The notes beneath the pieces are model-generated. The model did no database searches. It had not been told where the DNA came from and saw nothing but the letters and a program-made list of their open reading frames with translations. A program made the translations under genes and the position numbers. Below, one piece after another: positions 56,299 to 64,000 of a DNA stretch of 64,000 nt. Within the stretch, counting starts at the first letter, position 1, and every line of letters begins with the position of its first letter. This DNA is from an uncultured Bacteroidaceae bacterium. GTDB lineage: Bacteria > Bacteroidota > Bacteroidia > Bacteroidales > Bacteroidaceae. The DNA lies in assembly GCA_905234125.1 (NCBI GenBank), contig CAJOGQ010000026.1, positions 1 to 64,000 on the forward strand. Direction: 5' to 3'.

Positions 56299-58348
56299 TA
56301 TTCAATTCAGGATATGAAATACGCGTATGATAAATGGTCTTCAGCTTGTCCTTCAGCACGGCCTTGGCCACACCAATCTCCTTGAAGGTGATGGAACAGT
56401 CGCTGAAGAACCCCTCTGTCACTTGTCCGTCGATGATCTTGTCCACCAACTGATTGATGCTGTCCTCTGTATATTCAGGCAAGGAACGGGAAGCTGCCTC
56501 CACGGAATCGCACATCATGAGGATAGCCTCCTCCTTGGTGCTCGGATTGGGTCCTGGGTAGGTGAAAGCCGTTTCATCCACGTCCTCGTCAGGATGTTCA
56601 TTCTTATAAGTAATGTAGAAATACTTCGCCTTACCACGTCCATGATGAGTGGTGATGAACCGTTTGATGGATTCTGGAATGTGGTTCTTCTCAGCCAACG
56701 AAACACCGTTCTTCACATGGGCGATGATGACCTCGGCACTCTTCAACGGTGTCAGATGCTTGTGGGGAGAGAGGCCATTCTGATTCTCTGTGAAGAAGAC
56801 AGGACGCTCAATCTTGCCAATATCGTGATAGAGGGCACCTGTACGCACCAATTGTGCCTTGGCACCAATTTTGTTGGCCACCTCTGCACTCAGGTTCGCC
56901 ACCTGCATAGAGTGCTGGAAAGTGCCTGGAGCCACCTCCGTCATCCGCTGCAAGAGAGGATTATGCACATTGCTCAACTCCACCAAGGTCACATCGCTGG
57001 TGAATCCGAACATCTTTTCCAACATCCACAGGAACGGATAGGTGAAGAGAAGCAGGACACAATTGACGGTGAAGCAGATGTACATCCAAGTGTCCATCTT
57101 GATGTCGTTCTCGTGATGAAGCGAATAGCCCGTATAGAAAATCACATAAACCAAGAAGATGATGAACGCCGTGCGGACAATCTGCGAACGCTGGGACAAC
57201 TCACGCAACGTTTGGATAGCCACCATGCCCGTCACCAACTGAAGGATGATGAACTCGTAGTTGTTGGCCAACATCATGGAGATGATCAGCACCATGCCAC
57301 AATGGAACATGAAAGCCGTACGGGAGTCCATGAAGACACGTATCACAATGGGCACCAGACAGACGGGCAACATGAAGACATTCAGAATCTTGTGCGACAC
57401 CATCAGCGAAGCAATGATGCAGAACAAAACGGGGAGCACAAAGATCAGGGTGACGTTGCGGGCGTTCTCGAAGTAGTCGGATCGGAAGAGCGTCAGATAG
57501 GTGATGAGCGAGATGAAGATGACCAAGATGAAGATGGTCTGCCCAATCGTCTTATAAGGAATCTTGGTGTCGCTGATGTTGCGACGCTCATAGTCCTTCT
57601 CGTAGGAATGCAGCACATCATACACCTCTTCGGTCACAGTCTCGCCACGATCCACAATCTTCTGTCCAGCCTGCACAAATCCGTTATAGCTCGAAATGCC
57701 CTGCAAGAGCTCGTCCAACTCCTCGTCCGACTTCATCTTGTCGTAGAAGAGATTCTGCTGAATGAGTTCGTTGATGTTATACTGCTGCAAGACCAACTGA
57801 GAATATCGGGCGGTGTCCTGCTTCATGATGTAGGCATAAGCGGAACGCAGGGAGAACACCTTACTCAGCGGCACAGAGACAGCCATATTATCATGAACCT
57901 TTCGGATGCTCTTGTGGTGCTCCGTCTCTGCCACTCGTGTATAGTCATCTGACAACAGCACACCATGCTTGTAGATGGTATCCAGCAGGTCGGCAATATG
58001 ATCCACATACATCGTCGCATTCTGTCCCTGCCACTCGTTGGCAGCATACTTGTACAGCCTGTTCACCATGCTGTCCCTCACCGACGGGTCATAGTTGTAG
58101 TAGGGTTGGAAATTCCGCATGGTCATCTCCCGTTCCTTTCGGATGGTCGAGTCATTCTTCAGGATGGGGAACTTCGTATTGGCAATCAAAAGGCCATAGT
58201 TCCAGGGCGTGTTCAGTTCATACTTATAGCCAAACTCATCCCCTCTTGGCATAAAGTACACAACAAGTGCTGTCGAAACAATCACCAATACGAACTTCAT
58301 CATCAGACGAGTCCAATAGGTACGCTTTTGCTGTTTAGTGGATTTCAT
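56288..58348 (-). CDS. 7TM-HD (PgpH-type) HDIG domain cyclic-di-AMP phosphodiesterase family protein
   Basis: 7TM region, APGTFQHSMQVANLSAEVANKIGAKAQLVRTGALYHDIGKIERPVFFTENQ. Confidence 0.9.
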   Translation of the reverse strand: MKSTKQQKRTYWTRLMMKFVLVIVSTALVVYFMPRGDEFGYKYELNTPWNYGLLIANTKFPILKNDSTIRKEREMTMRNFQPYYNYDPSVRDSMVNRLYKYAANEWQGQNATMYVDHIADLLDTIYKHGVLLSDDYTRVAETEHHKSIRKVHDNMAVSVPLSKVFSLRSAYAYIMKQDTARYSQLVLQQYNINELIQQNLFYDKMKSDEELDELLQGISSYNGFVQAGQKIVDRGETVTEEVYDVLHSYEKDYERRNISDTKIPYKTIGQTIFILVIFISLITYLTLFRSDYFENARNVTLIFVLPVLFCIIASLMVSHKILNVFMLPVCLVPIVIRVFMDSRTAFMFHCGMVLIISMMLANNYEFIILQLVTGMVAIQTLRELSQRSQIVRTAFIIFLVYVIFYTGYSLHHENDIKMDTWMYICFTVNCVLLLFTYPFLWMLEKMFGFTSDVTLVELSNVHNPLLQRMTEVAPGTFQHSMQVANLSAEVANKIGAKAQLVRTGALYHDIGKIERPVFFTENQNGLSPHKHLTPLKSAEVIIAHVKNGVSLAEKNHIPESIKRFITTHHGRGKAKYFYITYKNEHPDEDVDETAFTYPGPNPSTKEEAILMMCDSVEAASRSLPEYTEDSINQLVDKIIDGQVTEGFFSDCSITFKEIGVAKAVLKDKLKTIYHTRISYPELNNEE

Positions 58349-58398
58349 TTGGGTTGATTTTAATGTGAACTGATTGGATGGATTCTATATGACCGACC

Positions 58399-59700
58399 TT
58401 ATTGCTTCATCAGGAACTCCTTGAAGGTCGCGAAGTCCTTGCTCATGGGGACGCTCTGCTTGGTGCCTTTCATAAAGGCCTGCAACTTGGCTGGAATCTC
58501 GATATCTCCACCCAAGATGCCGTCCACCGTGTCCTTGAACTTGGCTGGATGAGCAGTCTCGAGGAACACACCCACCTCGCCGGCCTTCAGACCTTCTTTC
58601 AGAGCGCGATAACCACAAGCACCATGAGGGTCGCAGACATAACCTGTCTCAGCCTTCACCTCACGAATGGTCTCAGCGATCTGCTCATCCTTGTAGGTAG
58701 CACCACTGATGTCGGCACAGATGGCCTCGTGGCTCTTGCCGTAGAGTTCATAGACACGGGCAAAATTGCTGGGATCGCCCACGTCCATCGCATTGGCAAT
58801 GGTCTGCACGGAAGCTTTGGGCTCATACTTGCCTGTCTGCAAGTAGTTGAAGAAGATATCGTTGGCATTGTTGGCAGCGATGAAGCGCTTAATGGGCAGA
58901 CCCATCTTCTTGCCAAAGAGCGCTGAACAGATGTTGCCAAAGTTGCCCGAGGGCACACACACCACCAATTGGTCAGCCAAACCCAGTTTCTTCATCTGAG
59001 CGTAGGCATAGAAATAATAGAAAGCCTGGGGGAGGAAACGTGCCACATTGATAGAGTTGGCCGAAGTCAGTTTCATGTGGGCATTCAGGTCAGCATCCAT
59101 AAAGGCGTTCTTCACCAGCGCCTGGCAGTCGTCAAACACGCCATCCACTTCCACAGCCGTGATGTTCTTTCCCAACGTGGTGAACTGGCACTCCTGAATC
59201 GGGCTCACCTTGCCCTTCGGATAGAGCACATACACATGGATGCCGTCCACGCCGAGGAAGCCGTTAGCCACCGCACTTCCTGTATCTCCGGATGTTGCCA
59301 CCAAGACGTTCACTTGCCCTGCACCTTCCTTCTTCAAGAAGTACTGCAACAATCTTGCCATGAATCTTGCGCCCACATCCTTGAAGGCCAGCGTGGGGCC
59401 ATGGAAGAGTTCCAGCGAATAGATGCTGTCCGTCACCTTCACGCAGGGGCAATCAAAAGCAAGCGTGTCGTACACAATCTTCTTCAAGTCCTCGGCGGGC
59501 ACATCCTCGCCAAAGAAAGCGTCTGCCACCGTGTAGGCTATCTCTTGGAATGAGAGGTTCTCTATGTTGTCGAAAAATTCCTTGGGCAGGGGCTTGATGC
59601 GCTCTGGCATATACAAACCCTTGTCTTCTGCAAGTCCCTTCACCACAGCCTTTTCCAATGTGGCGACAGGTGCTTTTCCGTTCGTGCTGTAATACTTCAT
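58399..59700 (-). CDS. thrC: Threonine synthase
   Basis: MKYYSTNGKAPVATLEKAVVKGLAEDKGLYMPE; FHGPTLAFKDVGARFMARLL; VATSGDTGSAVANGF. Confidence 0.96.
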   Translation of the reverse strand: MKYYSTNGKAPVATLEKAVVKGLAEDKGLYMPERIKPLPKEFFDNIENLSFQEIAYTVADAFFGEDVPAEDLKKIVYDTLAFDCPCVKVTDSIYSLELFHGPTLAFKDVGARFMARLLQYFLKKEGAGQVNVLVATSGDTGSAVANGFLGVDGIHVYVLYPKGKVSPIQECQFTTLGKNITAVEVDGVFDDCQALVKNAFMDADLNAHMKLTSANSINVARFLPQAFYYFYAYAQMKKLGLADQLVVCVPSGNFGNICSALFGKKMGLPIKRFIAANNANDIFFNYLQTGKYEPKASVQTIANAMDVGDPSNFARVYELYGKSHEAICADISGATYKDEQIAETIREVKAETGYVCDPHGACGYRALKEGLKAGEVGVFLETAHPAKFKDTVDGILGGDIEIPAKLQAFMKGTKQSVPMSKDFATFKEFLMKQ

Positions 59701-59734
59701 ATCGATAAATTCAATGTATAACTCAATTTGACAA

Positions 59735-61003
59735 TCACACAATGCTTGGGCTGGACATCAGGGCACGGATAAATCCGTCCTTCTCCAACTGCCCATAATC
59801 ACCCTTTTTGCAGGCCTCCTCGTCGAAGGTTTCCACGCTGTCGGCTTTCATACCTGGGGCATAGATGAGGAAGGGAACAGGTTCATTGGTGTGGGTGCGA
59901 TGGGCAACGGGCGTCGGATGGTCGGGCAACACAGCGATAGCCACTGGCTGATCCTTCACGGCTTCATAGACTGGTCCAATGATACGACGATCCAAGTCTT
60001 CGATGGTCTGCAGTTTCAGTTCCAGATCTCCATCATGTCCAGCCTCATCCGAAGCCTCCACATGAACATAAACAAAGTCATCCGTCTCCAAAGCCTTGAT
60101 GGCCGCCTGTGCCTTGCCCTCGTAGTTGGTGTCCCACAAGCCCGTAGCTCCTGGCACATCAATCACTCGCAGTCCTGCCAGCGTACCGATTCCTCTGATG
60201 AGATCCACAGCCGTGATGACCGCTCCGCGTTTGATTTGCGGGAAGGTCTCCGTGAGGGGCTTCATGTGAGGTCTGTAGCCTCCTGCCCAAGGCCAGATGC
60301 TGTTGGCCTGACGTTCGCCACGCTTCGCCTTCTCCACGTTGTAAGGATGCTCAGCCAGCAACTCCTGCGAACGCAGGATGAGGTCGTTGAGCAAGTCTGC
60401 CGTTTCCTGAGGCGTCATCCGCTCCACTCCCCCCTGTTCCTCATCATCGCGTGAGCCCTCCCCCTTTGGGGGCTGGGGGGCTACCAATAATGGTCTCCAC
60501 GCTTCGCCAGGATGGTCATGTGGTGGTTGGCAGACGATATGTTTGTTTCCACCCTTGATGACGAGCAGATGGCGGTATTGCACGCCACAATAGAATCGCA
60601 CCTTATCGGTGGCCAGATGTTCGTTGAGGTAGTCAATCAGCACAGATGCATCGCTCGTCTGCAGGTTTCCACCATTGTGCGTGACGATCTTCCCGTCCTC
60701 CAGCGTGATGATGTTGCAACGGATGGCCATATCCTCCGGAGCCAAGTCCACGCCGATGCTGGCAGCCTCCAAAGGGCCACGGCCTTCGTACACCTCGTTC
60801 TGGTCATAGCCGAGAATGCTGGAGTTCGCCACTTCCGAACCAGGATGGAATCCGTCCTGCACCGTCTTCAGCATGCCACAACGCCCCATCCTTGCCAGCA
60901 TGTCCATGTAGGGTGTGTTGGCATACTGCAACAGGGTCTTGTTGCCGAGCTTCTCGACTGGCCAGTCAGCCATTCCGTCGCCTAATATGATGATATGTTT
61001 CAT
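59735..61003 (-). CDS. apgM: Cofactor-independent phosphoglycerate mutase (homoserine kinase-like)
   Basis: MKHIIILGDGMADWPVEKLGNKTLLQYANTPYMDMLARMG; VEASDEAGHDGDLELKLQTIEDLDRRI. Confidence 0.93.
   Translation of the reverse strand: MKHIIILGDGMADWPVEKLGNKTLLQYANTPYMDMLARMGRCGMLKTVQDGFHPGSEVANSSILGYDQNEVYEGRGPLEAASIGVDLAPEDMAIRCNIITLEDGKIVTHNGGNLQTSDASVLIDYLNEHLATDKVRFYCGVQYRHLLVIKGGNKHIVCQPPHDHPGEAWRPLLVAPQPPKGEGSRDDEEQGGVERMTPQETADLLNDLILRSQELLAEHPYNVEKAKRGERQANSIWPWAGGYRPHMKPLTETFPQIKRGAVITAVDLIRGIGTLAGLRVIDVPGATGLWDTNYEGKAQAAIKALETDDFVYVHVEASDEAGHDGDLELKLQTIEDLDRRIIGPVYEAVKDQPVAIAVLPDHPTPVAHRTHTNEPVPFLIYAPGMKADSVETFDEEACKKGDYGQLEKDGFIRALMSSPSIV
60454..60483. repeat. GC-rich palindromic repeat inside apgM
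   Basis: AGCCCTCCCCCTTTGGGGGCTGGGGGGCT. Confidence 0.85.
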
Positions 61004-61033
61004 TTCTTATTGATTTGCAATGCGAAAGTTGAG

Positions 61034-63541
61034 TTATATATTCGCAATGCTCATGATGTCGGCAAACACGCCAGCAGCGGTCACTTGGGCACCAGCGCCG
61101 TAGCCCTGGATGAGCATGGGATATTGGTTGTAGCGTTCAGTCGTGATGAGGATGATGTTGTTCGAACCTTCGAGGTCATAGAACGGATGGTGCTCACCCA
61201 CACGTTGCAGGGACACGCTTCCCTTTCCGTCCTCCAGTTTGGCCACAAACTTCCAATGTTCGTTGGCGGCCTCCACCTCCTGACGTTCCTTCTCAAACTG
61301 GGCGTCGAGCGTGGGCAGGTTCTTCCAGAAGTCATCGAGCGTGCCTTCGAAGAACGACTGGGGGATGAAGAGGGTCTTCTCCACGTCCTCCTGATTCATC
61401 TTATAGCCAGCCTCGCGAGAGAGGATGACGAGTTTCCTCACCACATCCTTGCCGCTGAGGTCGATGCGTGGGTCGGGTTCGCTGTAGCCCTCTTCCTTCG
61501 CACGGCGGACGGTCTCGCTGAAGGGCACATCAGCCGAGATGGTGTTGAAGATGAAGTTGAGCGTGCCACTCAGCACGGCCTCCAGCTTCAGAATCTTGTC
61601 GCCCGAATTGATGAGGTCGTTGATGGTGTTGATGATGGGCAGACCTGCGCCGACGTTCGTCTCGAAGAGATACTTCACGCCACGCTTTCGAGCCGTCGCC
61701 TTCAGTTTGGCGTAGTTGTCGTAGTCGCTCGATGCAGCCACCTTGTTCGCAGCCACCACCGATATGTTGTTGCTCAGCAGTTCCTCATACAGGCCTGCCA
61801 CTTCGGCGCTGGCCGTGCAATCCACAAACACGCTGTTGAAGATGTTCATGCCGATGACCTCATCCTTCAGACGCTTCGTGTTGCTGGATGGAGCTTCCTT
61901 CAGACGCTCACGCAGTCTCTTGATGGAGAACTCGCCGCATGGGGCTTCCCCCTCTCGGGGGGATAGGAGGGGGGCTTCCAGGTCGATGCCGTTCCTGTCG
62001 AACATCGCGTTGTGTCCGCTGGCGATGCCCACCACGTTGATTTGCAGGTTGCGCTCCTTCATCAGCTTCTGACGCTGACCGGCTATCTGCTCCAAGAGGC
62101 TTCCACCCACCGTTCCGACACCACACAGGAACACGTTCAGCACCTGATATTCCGACAGGAAGAACGAGTCGTGAATCACGTTCAGCGACTTCCGCAGACT
62201 CTTCCTCTCCACCACAAACGAGATGTTCGTCTCGCTCGCGCCCTGGGCACAGGCGATGACGCTGATACCGTTCCTTCCCAATGTGCCGAACAGCTTGCCC
62301 GCGATGCCCGGCGTATGCTTCATATTCTCACCCACGATGGCCACCGTCGCCAAGTCGCGTTCCAGTTTCATCTTATACATGGCGCCCATCTCGATTTCCT
62401 TGGCGAACTCCTGATTCAGCACCTCGCAAGCACGGTCAGCATCGTTGTCCGTCACGCCGATAGACGTGCTGTTCTCCGACGAAGCCTGGCTCACCATAAA
62501 CACGCTGATGCCGTTCTCAGCCAGCGTCGTGAAGATGCGCCGGTTCACACCAATCACACCCACCATCGACAGACCGCTCACCGTAATCAGGCTCGTGTTG
62601 TTGATGGACGAGATGCCCTTGATAGCCCTTCCATTATCGTCGGCTTCCTCCAGATTCGTGATGATCGTTCCCTTATCCTCCGGACGGAACGTGTTCTTGA
62701 TGAGGATGGGGATGTTCTTGATGCAGACAGGATAAATCGTAGGCGGATAAACCACCTTCGCACCGAAGTTGCACAGCTCCGTCGCCTCCACATACGAAAG
62801 TCTTTCGATGGGGTACGCCGTGTTGATCACCCTCGGGTCAGCTGTCATGAAGCCCGACACATCCGTCCAGATCTCCAGCACATCGGCATCCAGCGCAGCC
62901 GCCAGAATCGCCGCCGTGTAGTCCGAACCGCCACGACCCAAGTTCGTCACCTCGCCCGTCACACTATCCGTCGAGATGAATCCGCCACAAACGGCCACTG
63001 GCTCCTTGCCCCCTGCTCCTTGATCCTTAAATGCCTCCTTGATTAGCGGCAAGCTGATGGTGTTGCTGAACAGGTTCCGTCCTTGCTTATGCTTCGTCTT
63101 GATGAACTCCAACGAATTGTACCACTTGGCACCCTCGATGAGCGTTGCCACGATGTGGGAGCTGATGCGCTCGCCATACGACACAATCGCGTTGCTCGTC
63201 TTCTCGCTCAGGTCGCCAATCAGGAAGACGCCCTGATAGATACTCTTCAGCTGACCCAGCAGTTCATCCACCGTGGTCAGGAGCGCCTTCTTCTTCTCCG
63301 TGTCTGTGATGATTGCGTCAATCATCTGGTGGTGACGCTCCACCATCTCGTCATAAGCCGACACATACGCCGCATCGCCAGCCACCGCCAGTTTCGACGT
63401 GCCAATCAGCTTGTCCGTGATGCCGCCCAAAGCCGACACCACCACAATCACAGGTTCCTCCTGCGATTCCACAATTCTCTTCAAGTTCAGGATGCTCTCC
63501 ACAGAACCCACCGAGGTTCCGCCAAACTTCAATACCTTCAT
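61034..63541 (-). CDS. thrA: Bifunctional aspartokinase / homoserine dehydrogenase
   Basis: MKVLKFGGTSVGSVESILNLKRIV; ACT region; VNVFLCGVGTVGGSLLEQI; ETNVGAGLPIINTINDLINSGDKI. Confidence 0.96.
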   Translation of the reverse strand: MKVLKFGGTSVGSVESILNLKRIVESQEEPVIVVVSALGGITDKLIGTSKLAVAGDAAYVSAYDEMVERHHQMIDAIITDTEKKKALLTTVDELLGQLKSIYQGVFLIGDLSEKTSNAIVSYGERISSHIVATLIEGAKWYNSLEFIKTKHKQGRNLFSNTISLPLIKEAFKDQGAGGKEPVAVCGGFISTDSVTGEVTNLGRGGSDYTAAILAAALDADVLEIWTDVSGFMTADPRVINTAYPIERLSYVEATELCNFGAKVVYPPTIYPVCIKNIPILIKNTFRPEDKGTIITNLEEADDNGRAIKGISSINNTSLITVSGLSMVGVIGVNRRIFTTLAENGISVFMVSQASSENSTSIGVTDNDADRACEVLNQEFAKEIEMGAMYKMKLERDLATVAIVGENMKHTPGIAGKLFGTLGRNGISVIACAQGASETNISFVVERKSLRKSLNVIHDSFFLSEYQVLNVFLCGVGTVGGSLLEQIAGQRQKLMKERNLQINVVGIASGHNAMFDRNGIDLEAPLLSPREGEAPCGEFSIKRLRERLKEAPSSNTKRLKDEVIGMNIFNSVFVDCTASAEVAGLYEELLSNNISVVAANKVAASSDYDNYAKLKATARKRGVKYLFETNVGAGLPIINTINDLINSGDKILKLEAVLSGTLNFIFNTISADVPFSETVRRAKEEGYSEPDPRIDLSGKDVVRKLVILSREAGYKMNQEDVEKTLFIPQSFFEGTLDDFWKNLPTLDAQFEKERQEVEAANEHWKFVAKLEDGKGSVSLQRVGEHHPFYDLEGSNNIILITTERYNQYPMLIQGYGAGAQVTAAGVFADIMSIANI
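61941..61979. repeat. GC-rich palindromic repeat inside thrA
   Basis: GGGGCTTCCCCCTCTCGGGGGGATAGGAGGGGGGCTTCC. Confidence 0.8.
63004..63031. repeat. Heptamer micro-array, 4 units CCTTGCC type
   Basis: CCTTGCC CCCTGCT CCTTGAT CCTTAAA inside thrA, encodes KDQGAGGKEP. Confidence 0.7.
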
Positions 63542-63582
63542 CTAACTTATTTATTGAACGATGTATATACAAATTTCGGGTG

Positions 63583-63590
63583 CAAAGGTA
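63583..63590 (-). promoter_or_regulatory. -7 box for thrA-apgM-thrC operon
   Basis: CAAAGGTA upstream of thrA. Confidence 0.55.
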
Positions 63591-63716
63591 CGACTAATTA
63601 AGGAGAATACAAAATAAACACAGAAAAATCTTCAAGTTTTAGGGGCAAACGCCCATAAAAAGAGAAAAGAGAAAAAAGAGATTTGTACACGGTTTTGTTC
63701 CTTCTTTTGTGGAACC

Positions 63717-64000
63717 TCACTCATTAATCAAGATTCTTCCATCCTCAGTCATCCCTTCCATACTGATATACATCTCCTGACAGGTTGAGTTGTTGAAGAA
63801 CTCCACCTTCGCCTTGCCATCCTTGTCTGTCCTGATATCTGGGTTCCAATAGATGGTTCGACGGAAGTCTGCCATGGGAGGAATTACATTATAGTCTTCC
63901 ATCTGGAAGGTGGAAGGTTTGTTGAAGCCTTGGAAATAACTCTTACGAAGACCCTTCTGGCTTTCGGACGAATAGATGAAGTGATGATAAACATATATAT
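63717..64000 (-). CDS. Partial CDS (C-terminus): paralog of the 46556-49255 MG2-like exported protein, continues beyond window
   Basis: DFRRTIYWNPDIRTDKDGKAKVEFFNNSTCQEMYISMEGMTEDGRILINE nearly identical to the other C-terminus; frame stays open to the window edge. Confidence 0.8.
   Translation of the reverse strand, partial: IYVYHHFIYSSESQKGLRKSYFQGFNKPSTFQMEDYNVIPPMADFRRTIYWNPDIRTDKDGKAKVEFFNNSTCQEMYISMEGMTEDGRILINE

Noticed and set aside
56327-57952. 541-aa plus-strand ORF opposite pgpH
   Set aside because: His/Gln/Asp-rich antisense shadow; no initiation context or domain.

Overview
The window is about 64 kb of a Bacteroidales chromosome. Prevotella-like affiliation is inferred from TAnnTTTG -7 boxes, BspA-like LRR, NigD, TonB receptor, the GRRV..GIYI..GKKVLVK tail and large glycosidases. 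Most of it is ordinary: a GH28-GH105 mega-glycosidase, GH2, GH51, uxuA/uxuB, a 2-oxoacid:ferredoxin oxidoreductase plus acyl-CoA ligase operon, rpmH/efp, rluD, ddl, priA, etfBA plus acyl-CoA dehydrogenase, trkAH-dxs, recO, an MBOAT/SGNH O-acetylation-type cluster, pgpH and thrA-apgM-thrC. The strongest unexplained signal is a set of at least 15 short period-7 (occasionally period-8) micro-arrays. They belong to several sequence families (CTCAACT, CTAAACT, GGGGCGA, CCTTGCC, GTGAAAA, ATGTAAA, GGTTATT, TTCAATTT). They sit next to promoters and at gene junctions, and several are inserted in frame inside conserved genes (UPF0210, GH2, recO, MBOAT, priA, thrA, GH28-GH105). A second dispersed family is GC-rich palindromes (CCCTCCCCC..GGGGG), also found in frame in apgM and thrA. 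A third is a 22-bp palindromic tandem repeat at two loci. An approximately 1-kb ORF-free island (23.73-24.78 kb) carries a perfect 30-bp inverted repeat, three GAATTAATTC palindromes at exact 22-bp spacing and other foldable segments. Two genes (a beta-barrel OMP and an acyl-CoA dehydrogenase) are broken by +1 frame changes exactly at TGA-C. No tRNA, rRNA, CRISPR, cas, IS transposase or recognisable defence system was seen. All calls are by eye, with no database search.
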